Part shown: one piece after another, positions 17,138 to 25,486 of the stretch
Numbering within the stretch: position 1 is the first letter of the stretch
Layout: the number at the start of each line of letters is the position of its first letter
Assembly (NCBI RefSeq): GCF_900102465.1
Contig: NZ_FNBW01000009.1
Location: forward strand, 62,001-126,000
Origin: Thalassobaculum litoreum DSM 18839
GTDB taxonomy: Bacteria > Pseudomonadota > Alphaproteobacteria > Thalassobaculales > Thalassobaculaceae
Direction: 5' to 3'
Length of the DNA stretch: 64,000 nt
Program-made: the position numbers and the translations under genes
The notes under the pieces: generated by a model
Told to the model about the DNA's origin: nothing
The model's input: only the letters and a program-made list of their open reading frames with translations
The model's database searches: none

Positions 17138-18183
17138 GCCCCGTCGTTGAGGTGGCAGGCCGAGAACCGCCCCGGCGCAATCTCCTTGAGCAGCGGCTGC
17201 TCCATCCGGCAGCGCTCATGGGCATGGGGGCAGCGCGGGTGGAAGTGGCAGCCCGGCGGCGGGTTCAGCGGCGACGGGATCTCGCCCTTCACCGGCACGA
17301 ACTTGCGCTTGCGGGTGTCGAGCCGCGGCACCTCGGCCAGCAGTGCCTGGGTGTAGGGGTGGTTGGCGGACTCGAAGATGTCTTCCGTCTTCGCCGTCTC
17401 CACCACCCGGCCGAGATACATGATCACCACCCGGTCCGACAGGTGCTCGACCACGCCGAGATCGTGGCTGATGAACAGGTAGGTGAGGTGGAACTCCTCG
17501 CGCAGGCGCATGAACAGGTTGAGCACCTGGGCCTGGATCGACACGTCCAGGGCGGCCACCGACTCGTCGCAGACCAGGAAGTCCGGGTTCACCGCCAGCG
17601 CCCGGGCGATGCCAATGCGCTGGCGCTGGCCGCCGGAGAATTGGTGCGGGTAGCGCCTTGCATAGGTCGGGTCCAGGCCGACCCGGATCAGCATCTCGGC
17701 GACGTATTCCTCGCTGCCCTTGGCATCGACCAGGCCGTGGACCTTCGGCGCCTCGCCGACGATATCCTGCACACGCAGCCGCGGGTTCAGCGAGCTCATC
17801 GGGTCCTGGAAGATCATCTGGACCTTGAGCGCGGTATCCCGCGCCTCGGCCGAGCTCTGGGTCGACAGTTCGCGGCCGCGGAACAGGACCTCGCCCTTGG
17901 TCGCCGGATGCACGCCCGCGACCACGCGGCCGAGGGTGGACTTGCCGCAGCCGGACTCGCCGACCAGACCGACCACCTCGCCATCGGCGATGGTCAGGGA
18001 GACGTCGTCGACCGCATGGACGATCTCGTCCCTCAGTCCGGCGCCGAAGAGGTTGGCGATCTTGGCGGCGGCGTCCAGCGGCTTCACGAAGCGCTTGGAG
18101 ACGTGGCGCAGCTCCAGGATCGGCTTCTCGGCGGCAGCAGTCGGGGCCGTGGTCGGGGCCTGGTGTTCGGTTGCGGCGCTCAT
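17134..18183 (-). CDS. dppF: Dipeptide/oligopeptide ABC transporter ATP-binding protein (DppF/OppF type)
   Basis: Second ATPase of a Dpp/Opp importer, 349 residues. Walker A GESGCGKST near residue 88, Q-loop MIFQDPMSSLNPRLRV, signature FSGGQRQRIGIARAL, Walker B FLVCDESVAALDVSIQ and switch His in FISHDLGVV. The C-terminal oligopeptide-transporter extension has HPYTQALLAEVP and the Cys-rich CHFHPRCPHAHERC that may bind an Fe-S cluster. It overlaps dppD upstream and the amidohydrolase downstream, each by 4 nt. Confidence 0.93.
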   Translation of the reverse strand: MSAATEHQAPTTAPTAAAEKPILELRHVSKRFVKPLDAAAKIANLFGAGLRDEIVHAVDDVSLTIADGEVVGLVGESGCGKSTLGRVVAGVHPATKGEVLFRGRELSTQSSAEARDTALKVQMIFQDPMSSLNPRLRVQDIVGEAPKVHGLVDAKGSEEYVAEMLIRVGLDPTYARRYPHQFSGGQRQRIGIARALAVNPDFLVCDESVAALDVSIQAQVLNLFMRLREEFHLTYLFISHDLGVVEHLSDRVVIMYLGRVVETAKTEDIFESANHPYTQALLAEVPRLDTRKRKFVPVKGEIPSPLNPPPGCHFHPRCPHAHERCRMEQPLLKEIAPGRFSACHLNDGA

Positions 18184-19196
18184 GCGGTCACCTCAGGCGT
18201 CGGAACGGCGGCGGCCTCGCCCGCCGCAACGGGGTAGTGGCAGCGCACGTCGCGCGCCGGAACCGGGTGGGTGATCTCCGGCTCGATGTCGCAGTCCGGT
18301 CCGACCCGGGGGCAGCGCGTCTTGAACGGGCAGCCCTTGGGCAGGTTCAGCAGCGACGGGGTCATGCCCGGGATCTGAGACAGCGGCTGGCCGCGCTTGT
18401 TGCGGCTCGGCACCGAGCTGATCAGCCCGTGGGTATAGGGATGGGTCGGGTTGTCCAGCACGTCGTCGACGGTGCCGTGCTCGACCACTTTGCCGGCATA
18501 CATCACGCAGATCTCGTCGGCGAGGCCGGCCACCACGGAAAGATCGTGGGTGATCCAGATCATCGCCGTGCCGGTCTCCTCGCAGAGCTTCTGCACCTCG
18601 TAGAGGATCTGGCCCTGGATGGTGACGTCGAGGGCGGTGGTCGGCTCGTCGGCGACGATCAGGTCCGGCTTGTTCAGCAGCGCGATGGCGATGGCGACGC
18701 GCTGGCGCATGCCGCCGGAGAACTGGTGCGGGTAGGACTTCAGCCGCTCCTCGGCCGCCGGGATGCCGACCTGCTCCAGGGCGGCGCGCGACCGCTCCCA
18801 GGCCTCGTCGCGGCTGACGTTCTCATGCGCCTGGATCGCCTCGATCATCTGCGTGTCGACGCGCAGGACCGGGTTCAGGGTCATCATCGGATCCTGGAAG
18901 ATCATCGCGATGTTGTTGCCCCGCAGCCGGCGCATGCGCTCGTCCGGCGCGTTGGCGATGTTCTCGCCCTTGTACAGGATCTCGCCGCCCACGATGCGGC
19001 CCGGCTCGTCCACCAGGCCCATGATGGAGAAGCCGGTCACGGTCTTGCCGGACCCGGACTCGCCCACCAGGCCCAGGACCTCGCCCGGCCGCACGGTGAA
19101 GGAGACGTCGTTGACCGCCTTCACCTCGCCCGCGCGGGTGAAGAAATGGGTCTGCAGGTTCCGGACCTCGAGTGTCGGAACGTCGGATTTCGCCAC
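18180..19196 (-). CDS. dppD: Dipeptide/oligopeptide ABC transporter ATP-binding protein (DppD/OppD type)
   Basis: First ATPase of the importer, 338 residues, starting [20 protein letters not shown]. Walker [10 protein letters not shown]-loop [16 protein letters not shown], signature [15 protein letters not shown], Walker [17 protein letters not shown] and switch His in WITHDLSVV. The C-terminal oligopeptide motif ([12 protein letters not shown]) ends in the cysteine cluster [14 protein letters not shown]. It starts 12 nt after dppC and overlaps dppF by 4 nt. Confidence 0.93.
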   Translation of the reverse strand: MAKSDVPTLEVRNLQTHFFTRAGEVKAVNDVSFTVRPGEVLGLVGESGSGKTVTGFSIMGLVDEPGRIVGGEILYKGENIANAPDERMRRLRGNNIAMIFQDPMMTLNPVLRVDTQMIEAIQAHENVSRDEAWERSRAALEQVGIPAAEERLKSYPHQFSGGMRQRVAIAIALLNKPDLIVADEPTTALDVTIQGQILYEVQKLCEETGTAMIWITHDLSVVAGLADEICVMYAGKVVEHGTVDDVLDNPTHPYTHGLISSVPSRNKRGQPLSQIPGMTPSLLNLPKGCPFKTRCPRVGPDCDIEPEITHPVPARDVRCHYPVAAGEAAAVPTPEVTA

Positions 19197-19208
19197 CGGT
19201 GTCCCCTC

Positions 19209-20168
19209 TTACTTCTGCAGTCGCGGATTGAGCACGTCGCGCAACCGGTCGCCGACCAGGTTGATGCTGACGATCATGAACAGCAGGGCCAGCCCCGGAA
19301 ACACGGTGATCCAGTACTTCCCACTCATCACGTAGTCGAACCCGTTGGAGATCAGCTTGCCGAGCGACGGTTCGGTCTGCGGCAGGCCGAGACCGAGGAA
19401 CGACAGGGTCGCCTCCAGGGAGATCGCGTGCGCGGTCTGCATGGTGCCGACCACGATGATCGGCGCGATGCAGTTCGGCAGCAGGTGGCGGAACACGACG
19501 CGGCTGTTGCCGAGCGCCAGACAGTTCGCCGCCTCGACATATTCCTTGCGCCGCTCGACCAGGGCCGAGCCGCGGATGGTGCGGGCGTAGTAGGCCCACT
19601 GCACCACCACCAGCGCGGCGATGATCTTGAACACCGCAAAATAGCCCGGCTCGTTCGGCCCGCCCTTGACCACGGCGAGCAGGATCAGCGCCACCAGGAT
19701 CGCCGGGAACGAGAGCTGCATGTCGACGACGCGCATGATGATCATGTCGGTGCGGCCGCCGAAATAGGCGGCGATCATGCCGAGCGTGCAGCCGATGATC
19801 AGGGCGATGATGCCGGAGCCGACACCGACGCCCAGGCTGATGCGCAGGCCGTAGATCATGGCGCTGACCAGATCGCGGCCGGCCCCGTCGGTGCCGAGCC
19901 AGGCGACCGTGCCGTTGGCCATGGTCTCGCCCGGGGCCAGCAGGTTGTCCATGAAGCTGACCGACGACAGGTCGTACGGGTCGGTCGGGGCGATGAACGG
20001 CCCGATCACGGCGATGAAGATCACCAGGATCACGCCGATCGCGCCGATCACGGCGACCGGGCTCTCCATATAGTCGGACAGGATCCGCTTGAACGGGCTC
20101 TCGACGGCCGCGTCCTTCGGATCGGCGACCGTCTTTTCGACGGCGGTTTCTTCTTGGATCGCAGTCAT
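19209..20168 (-). CDS. dppC: Peptide ABC transporter permease (DppC type)
   Basis: Inner-membrane permease, 319 residues. I start it at the ATG 20166-20168 (MTAIQEETAVEKTVAD), which overlaps the dppB stop in ATGA; a longer open frame upstream is only dppB read in another frame. It has an N-terminal cytosolic segment, about six hydrophobic helices and the EAA loop YVEAANCLALGNSRVVFRHL. It pairs with DppB to form the channel. Confidence 0.92.
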   Translation of the reverse strand: MTAIQEETAVEKTVADPKDAAVESPFKRILSDYMESPVAVIGAIGVILVIFIAVIGPFIAPTDPYDLSSVSFMDNLLAPGETMANGTVAWLGTDGAGRDLVSAMIYGLRISLGVGVGSGIIALIIGCTLGMIAAYFGGRTDMIIMRVVDMQLSFPAILVALILLAVVKGGPNEPGYFAVFKIIAALVVVQWAYYARTIRGSALVERRKEYVEAANCLALGNSRVVFRHLLPNCIAPIIVVGTMQTAHAISLEATLSFLGLGLPQTEPSLGKLISNGFDYVMSGKYWITVFPGLALLFMIVSINLVGDRLRDVLNPRLQK

Positions 20169-21148
20169 GCCTTGATGTCCTGCAGACGGACCCGCGGATC
20201 GAGCAGAGAGTAGCAGATGTCGACCGCCAGGTTCAGGAAGACGAACAGCAGCACGATGATCATCAGGTAGGCGACGATCACCGGCCGGTCGAGAAGGCCG
20301 ATCGAGTCGATCAGCAGCTTGCCGATACCGGGCCACGCGAAGATCGTCTCGGTCACAACGGAGAAGGCCACGAGACCGCCGAACTCGAGACCGAGCACGG
20401 TGACGACCGGGATGAGAATGTTCTTGAGCACGTGCACGAAGATCACCCGGCGATCGGTCAGGCCCTTCGCCCGGGCGAACTTGACGTAGTCCTGGTGCAC
20501 CACCTCGCGGGTGCCGGCGCGGGCCAGACGGGTGACCGCCGACAGCTTGAACAGCGCCAGATTGACCGCCGGCAGCAGCACGTGGCTCCAGCCGTCCAGG
20601 GTCAGCAGCGAGGTCGGGAATCCGAGCACGTAGTGGATCTCGTCGCCGCGTCCGGTCGACGGCAGCCAGCCGAGCTGCACCGAGAACAGTATGATCATCA
20701 TGATGCCGACCCAGAAGGTCGGCAGGCTGAAGCCGAGAATCGACCCGGTCATGATGATCTTGGAATAGGCCGCCTCCGGCCGCAGCCCGGCGATCACGCC
20801 GAGCGGAATGCCCAGGACCACGGAGATCAGCAGGGCCGCGACCGCCAACTCCATCGTCGCCGGCAGCCGATCCATGATCAGCTGCAGCGCCGGCTCGTTG
20901 AACACGAAGCTCTCGCCGAGATTGCCCTGGGCCGCCTTCTGCAGGAAACGCAGATACTGGATATGGAACGGCTTATCGAGGCCGAGGCTCTCGATGATCG
21001 CCTGCCGCTCCGCCTGGTCGGCGTCGTCGGCCACCAGGATTTCGGTCGGGTCCCCCACCAGGAACACGCCCGAGAACACCAGAAATGACATAACCAGGAC
21101 GACCAGGGCCGCCTGCATCAATCGTCTGATGATGAAGACCGTCATCAC
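20165..21148 (-). CDS. dppB: Peptide ABC transporter permease (DppB type)
   Basis: Inner-membrane permease, 327 residues, starting MMTVFIIRRLMQAALVVLVMSF. Features of the DppB/OppB family are the first membrane helix followed by a periplasmic loop (VGDPTEILVADDADQAERQ), the EAA-loop region VHQDYVKFARAKGLTDRRVIFVHVLKN, and a conserved C-terminal DPRVR. It follows dppA after a gap of 133 nt that holds a GC-rich hairpin. Confidence 0.92.
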   Translation of the reverse strand: MMTVFIIRRLMQAALVVLVMSFLVFSGVFLVGDPTEILVADDADQAERQAIIESLGLDKPFHIQYLRFLQKAAQGNLGESFVFNEPALQLIMDRLPATMELAVAALLISVVLGIPLGVIAGLRPEAAYSKIIMTGSILGFSLPTFWVGIMMIILFSVQLGWLPSTGRGDEIHYVLGFPTSLLTLDGWSHVLLPAVNLALFKLSAVTRLARAGTREVVHQDYVKFARAKGLTDRRVIFVHVLKNILIPVVTVLGLEFGGLVAFSVVTETIFAWPGIGKLLIDSIGLLDRPVIVAYLMIIVLLFVFLNLAVDICYSLLDPRVRLQDIKA

Positions 21149-21232
21149 CGACCTCTCATAAAACCTGTCCCGCGACGGGTCTCACATGGACCCCCGCGGG
21201 AGGCAAGTCGAAACGGGATTCTTTTTTTATCG

Positions 21233-21262
21233 GGGCGCGGCCGACCGAGGCCGGCCGCGCCC
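21233..21262 (-). promoter_or_regulatory. GC-rich hairpin between dppA and dppB
   Basis: An 11-bp stem, GGGCGCGGCCG paired with CGGCCGCGCCC, with a loop of about seven bases, lies 20 nt after the dppA stop. In the direction of transcription (minus) it is followed by an A-rich stretch, not by T residues, so it does not look like an intrinsic terminator. Such intercistronic hairpins after a binding-protein gene often protect the upstream mRNA and give more binding protein than permease; that role is inferred. Confidence 0.5.
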
Positions 21263-21281
21263 TTAGCTTAGGATCGGACGA

Positions 21282-22895
21282 TCAGTTCGCCTTCACCAGA
21301 TCGTAGGCCAGCGTCCGCTCGTCGGTGCGGGCGCGGTAGGTCAGTCCCTTGCGGGTGCCCCAGGTGTTGACCTGGTAGTGCAGCGGGATGATGCCCTGGT
21401 TCTGGCCGATGGCGATGTCGGTCGCCTCCGCCAGCAGCTTGCCGCGCTTCTCGTCGTCCACCGTGGCCAGCGCCTGACCGATCAGGGCGTCGACCTTCGG
21501 GTCGGAGTGACGGCCGCGGTTGGACGCACCCCAGCCCTTGGACGGGTCGTGGGTGGCCAGCAGCGACTTCAGCGGCGAGGAGGCCTCGCCGGTGCCCGAG
21601 CCCCAGCCGACGAGGACGAAGCTGAACTCCGGCTCGCCGTCGGCACCCTTGGAGGCGCGCGAGAAGAAGACGTTCTTCGGCATGGTCACGACCTTGGTCG
21701 GGATACCGGCCGCCGACAGCAACTGGCCGATCGCTTCGCAGATCTTGGCGTCGTTGATGTAGCGGTCGTTCGGACCGTGGATCGTCAGGCCGAAGCCGTC
21801 CGGATAGCCGGCTTCCGCCAGCAGCTTCTTGGCGCCGGCGACGTCGTACTTCTCCGGCTTCAGGTTCGGCGAGCGGCCGAAGAAACCGTCCGGCAGCAGC
21901 TGGCCGGCCGGCAGGGCGACGCCCTCCATCACCCGCTCGACGATCGCCGGGCGGTTGATCATCATGGAAATCGCCTTGCGCACCCGCGGGTCGAGCAGCG
22001 GGTTCTTGTCCAGCGGGTTGCCTTCCTTGTCGGTGACGAAGGGCGACTTCTCGCGGAACTGGTCCAGGTGCAGGTAGATCACCCGGTTCGACACACCGTC
22101 GCTCAGCGACACGTCCTTGTTCTTCTCAAGGGTCGCGATGTCCGAGGTCGGGACGTTGTCGATCATGTCCACGTCGCCGGCCAGCAGCGCGGCGACGCGC
22201 GCCGGCTCGGACGGGATGAACCGGAAGGTGACCTTGTCCCAGGTCTGGTCGAACGGACCGACGTAGCCGTCATACTTCTCCATGACGATGCGGTCGCCCT
22301 TCTTCCACTCCACGAACTTGTACGGGCCGGAGCCGATGGTCGCGGTGCCATCGTTGAAGTCGCTCGCCTCGATGCCCTTGTTCGTGTCGGCGCTGCCGGT
22401 GCCCTTGGCCTCCGACGACATGATCATGACCGTCGTCAGGTCGTTCGGCATCAGCGGATAGGGCTCTTCCGTCGAGATGTGCAGCGTCAGATCGTCCACC
22501 TTCTTCAGGGTCTTGCCCTTGGTGTAGATCCGGAACGACGAGTTGCCGCCGGTGTACCCGTCGGCACGCTCGAAGGAATAGATCACGTCGTCGACGGTCA
22601 GATCGGAACCGTCATGGAACTTCAGGCCCGGGCGCAGCTTGAACTCCCAGGTCGTGTCGTCCAGCGCCTTGTAGGACTCGGCGATGCTGGGCACCAGCTG
22701 CTGGTTCGGATCGAAGTCCACCAGGCGCGCGAAAACGTGCCCGATGATCGCGTTGTTCGGGCCGAGGTTATGGTAGTACGGGTCCATGGACGACGGCTCC
22801 GAACGGACGCCGATCGTAATGTCCTCGGCCATCGCCGGGCCGGCCAAGGCCGCCATCGCGACCGCCGTAACCCCCAGCCGACGAATAAAACTCAT
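21282..22895 (-). CDS. dppA: Peptide ABC transporter periplasmic binding protein (DppA type)
   Basis: Periplasmic substrate-binding protein of the SBP_bac_5 family, 537 residues. I chose the ATG at 22893-22895 because GGAGG lies 6 nt upstream and it opens a signal peptide MSFIRRLGVTAVAMAALAGP with cleavage after AMA. The mature protein starts EDITIGVRSEPSSMDPYYHN and has family motifs RPGLKFHDGSDLTVDDVIYSFER and DPRVRKAISMMINRPAIVE. It is the first gene of the operon dppA-B-C-D-F plus an N-formylglutamate amidohydrolase. Substrates of this family include peptides, opines and other amides, so the true ligand is open. Confidence 0.92.
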   Translation of the reverse strand: MSFIRRLGVTAVAMAALAGPAMAEDITIGVRSEPSSMDPYYHNLGPNNAIIGHVFARLVDFDPNQQLVPSIAESYKALDDTTWEFKLRPGLKFHDGSDLTVDDVIYSFERADGYTGGNSSFRIYTKGKTLKKVDDLTLHISTEEPYPLMPNDLTTVMIMSSEAKGTGSADTNKGIEASDFNDGTATIGSGPYKFVEWKKGDRIVMEKYDGYVGPFDQTWDKVTFRFIPSEPARVAALLAGDVDMIDNVPTSDIATLEKNKDVSLSDGVSNRVIYLHLDQFREKSPFVTDKEGNPLDKNPLLDPRVRKAISMMINRPAIVERVMEGVALPAGQLLPDGFFGRSPNLKPEKYDVAGAKKLLAEAGYPDGFGLTIHGPNDRYINDAKICEAIGQLLSAAGIPTKVVTMPKNVFFSRASKGADGEPEFSFVLVGWGSGTGEASSPLKSLLATHDPSKGWGASNRGRHSDPKVDALIGQALATVDDEKRGKLLAEATDIAIGQNQGIIPLHYQVNTWGTRKGLTYRARTDERTLAYDLVKAN

Positions 22896-23193
22896 CCCTG
22901 CCTCCATCATTGCATTGGGATTGTTTGGCATGCGCAGTCGTGTCGTTGCACGCGCGAAGGCCAGAGCATGGCGGAAACGACCGCCGCATACAATCCCGGT
23001 GGCGGCCAAAAACACCGATCGCGCCGGGAACGCGCCCGTTGCGCTATGGCGTTCGCTCCGGCCTTGGCATAGCCTGAAACCGGTGCCGCCCAGGCGCCGC
23101 GCGCCCTCGCCCCCCAATCGACCACAACCGCCGCACAATGATGTCCCCTGCCTCACCCAAGCGGTCCCCCGGCACAGCGCACGGGATGACCGC

Positions 23194-24174
23194 GTGATCG
23201 TCCGCGCCCCGTCCGGGGCCTCCCCCACCGGATCCTGGCCGGTCGAGCTGCCCGCCCCCGATATCGAGCGCTGGCGCGCCGGCAATACCGGCATCCCGTT
23301 CTTCACCACCCTCGACTCGGAGCGGCCGGGTCCGCACGTGATGGTGACGGCGGTCACCCACGGCAACGAGCTGTGCGGCGCCATCGTGCTCGACCGCTTT
23401 CTGGCGAGCGGCCGGCGGCCCCGCGCCGGCCGGCTGACCCTCGGCTTCGGCAACGTCGCCGCCTACCGCGCCTTCGATCCGGCCTATCCGACCCTGTCGC
23501 GCTTCGTCGACGAGGACATGAACCGGGTCTGGGACCGGGCCACGCTGGAGGGGCCGCGGTCCTCGGTCGAGCTGGCCCGGGCCCGCGCCATCCGCCCGCT
23601 GCTCGACACCGCCGATCTGCTGCTCGACATCCATTCCATGTCCAACCCGGTGGAGCCGCTGATGCTGGCCGGCGCCTGCGACAAGGGCGTGGCCCTGGCC
23701 CGCCGGGTCGGCACCCCGGCCTCCATCGTCGTCGATGCCGGCCACGCCGCGGGCGCGCGGATGCGCGACTACGGCTTCTTCGCCGAGCCCGACGACCCGC
23801 GCGCCGCCCTGCTGCTGGAGGCGGGACAGCACTGGGCCGCGGACACCCTGCCGGTGACCGAGGAGGCGTTCGACCGCTTCCTGGTCGCCGCCGGCAGCCT
23901 GGCGCCCGACGACATCCCGGCCGCCCACCGCGCCGCGCCGCCGCCGCAGCGCATCATCCAGGTCACCGAGACCGTCACCGTGCGCGGCGCCAGCTTCTCC
24001 TTCGTGGCGGAGTATCTCGGCATGGAGGAGATCGAGAAGGCCGGCACCGTGCTCGGCTACGACGACGGCACGCCGGTGGTCACCCCCTACGACAACTGCA
24101 TCCTGATCATGCCGTCGCGCCGCCTGTCGGCCGGCCAGACGGCGGTGCGCCTCGGGCGGGTGGTCGATGGCTGA
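23194..24174 (+). CDS. Succinylglutamate desuccinylase/aspartoacylase family deacylase
   Basis: Zn-carboxypeptidase-like (M14) deacylase of the AstE/AspA group, which removes acyl groups from N-acyl amino acids. Metal ligands appear as THGNELCG (HxxE) and DIHSMSNP (third His); FVDEDMNRVW is also typical, and the C-terminal part has EYLGMEEIEKAGTVLGYDDG. The start is uncertain. The frame is open from 22786, but the 298 bp between the dppA start and 23194 must hold the promoters of both divergent units, and homology seems to begin after the GTG at 23194, so I place it there. It overlaps the next gene by 8 nt. Facing the dpp operon, it may act on the imported compounds. Confidence 0.8.
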   Translation: MIVRAPSGASPTGSWPVELPAPDIERWRAGNTGIPFFTTLDSERPGPHVMVTAVTHGNELCGAIVLDRFLASGRRPRAGRLTLGFGNVAAYRAFDPAYPTLSRFVDEDMNRVWDRATLEGPRSSVELARARAIRPLLDTADLLLDIHSMSNPVEPLMLAGACDKGVALARRVGTPASIVVDAGHAAGARMRDYGFFAEPDDPRAALLLEAGQHWAADTLPVTEEAFDRFLVAAGSLAPDDIPAAHRAAPPPQRIIQVTETVTVRGASFSFVAEYLGMEEIEKAGTVLGYDDGTPVVTPYDNCILIMPSRRLSAGQTAVRLGRVVDG

Positions 24175-25336
24175 GAACGGAAACGGCAGGAAGCCCGAGA
24201 ACGACGCCCCCGAGAACGACGCCACCGAGGCCGGCGACGACCTGATCCCGGAGGAGACCCCCGGCAAGCCCGGCGGCGACCGCATGACCACCGGCAAGCC
24301 GCGCGGCTCCATGGTCCTGGCGCTGGCGATCGGCGCCGGCGGCGGGCTGCTGTTCGCCTGGGCCCAGCTGCCGCTGCCCTGGATGATGGGGGCGATGGTC
24401 GCCACCACCATCGCCTCGGTGGCCGGTGCCGGCATCCGCGTCGACTACCGCCTGCGCACGGCGATGATCGCCATTCTCGGCGTCATGCTGGGCAGCGCCT
24501 TCCGCCCCGAGCTGATCGACCGCGCCGGCGACTGGGCGGTGTCCATCGCCGGCCTGCTGGTCTACGCGGTGACCGCCGGCGCCCTGGTGACCTGGTATTT
24601 CCGCAAGGTCGGCGGCTACGACGCCGTCACCTCCTATTTCGCCTCCTCCCCCGGGGGGCTGAACGAGATGGTGCTGGTCGGCCGGGCGATGGGCGGCGAC
24701 GACCGGGTGATCGCCCTGACCCATTCCGCCCGCATCCTGCTGGTGGTGATGACGATCCCCTTCGTGTTCCGGATCTTCGCCGACTACACGCCGTCGGGAA
24801 CCCTGCTGCCGCCGGGGGCCGGGCTGGACATGGCGGTGCAGGACTGGGCGATCCTGGCCGGCTGCGCGGTGGTCGGCGCCCTCATCGGCAAGCTGCTGCG
24901 CATCCCGGCCGCCTTCCTTGTCGGACCGATGGCGATGTCCGGCATCATCCATCTGGCCGGGGTGACCGAGGCCAGCCCGCCGAGCCTGCTGGTCGCCTGC
25001 GCCCAGGTGGTGATGGGCACCGGCATCGGCTGCCGTTTCGCCGGCACGCCGGTGCGCGAGATCGCCCGCATCGTGAAGATCTCCATCGGCTCGACGATCA
25101 TCCTGCTGGTGTTCGGCGTGATCTTCGGCCTGGTGCTGGAGCAGGTGACCGACGTGCCGTGGTTCGTGCTGGTCCTGGCCTATGCGCCGGGCGGGCTGGC
25201 GGAGATGAGCCTGATCGCCCTGGCGCTGGGCCGCGACGTGGCGTTCGTGGCGACCCACCACATCTTCCGGATCGGCTTCATCGTCATCCTGGCGCCGGCA
25301 GCGTTCCGGCTGATGCGGCGGGGCGGCGGCAAGTAG
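24167..25336 (+). CDS. AbrB-family membrane protein (PF05145-type)
   Basis: Integral membrane protein, 389 residues, with a charged hydrophilic N-terminus of about 45 residues and then roughly ten hydrophobic segments in two similar halves. Each half contains a glycine-rich LPLPWMMGAMVATTIAS or PAAFLVGPMAMSGIIH helix, as in the duplicated AbrB family that was misnamed ammonia monooxygenase. SSPGGLNEMVLVG and APGGLAEMSLIALALG are the matching loop motifs. It overlaps the deacylase gene by 8 nt, so it is probably cotranscribed and may carry substrate or product. The transport function of the family is not well established. Confidence 0.82.
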   Translation: MAENGNGRKPENDAPENDATEAGDDLIPEETPGKPGGDRMTTGKPRGSMVLALAIGAGGGLLFAWAQLPLPWMMGAMVATTIASVAGAGIRVDYRLRTAMIAILGVMLGSAFRPELIDRAGDWAVSIAGLLVYAVTAGALVTWYFRKVGGYDAVTSYFASSPGGLNEMVLVGRAMGGDDRVIALTHSARILLVVMTIPFVFRIFADYTPSGTLLPPGAGLDMAVQDWAILAGCAVVGALIGKLLRIPAAFLVGPMAMSGIIHLAGVTEASPPSLLVACAQVVMGTGIGCRFAGTPVREIARIVKISIGSTIILLVFGVIFGLVLEQVTDVPWFVLVLAYAPGGLAEMSLIALALGRDVAFVATHHIFRIGFIVILAPAAFRLMRRGGGK

Positions 25337-25367
25337 GGGCGGCGGCAAGCATTTACACGGCCGGAGC

Positions 25368-25431
25368 CTGACCGTTGTAAAATCTCACGGTTGTAGGGCC
25401 TCATGGTTTTGGGGCCCCACGGTTCTAAGAC
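25368..25431. repeat. 16-bp tandem repeat, four copies
   Basis: Four consecutive 16-bp units: CTGACCGTTGTAAAAT, CTCACGGTTGTAGGGC, CTCATGGTTTTGGGGC and CCCACGGTTCTAAGAC. They begin 31 bp after the stop of the AbrB-family gene and run into the region ahead of the histidine kinase. The ATG at 25403 that would give the longest kinase reading frame lies inside the third unit, which argues against that start. Confidence 0.85.
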
Positions 25432-25486
25432 GGCCCGCGTTCGGCTATCGTGGCGGTCGACCGCCGGCAACTCCTGGGCATTTTCG

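Noticed and set aside
21218-21262. Intrinsic terminator between dppA and dppB
   Set aside because: The T-run (21222-21228) precedes the hairpin on the plus strand and reads as A on the transcribed direction, so the order is wrong for a terminator of this operon.
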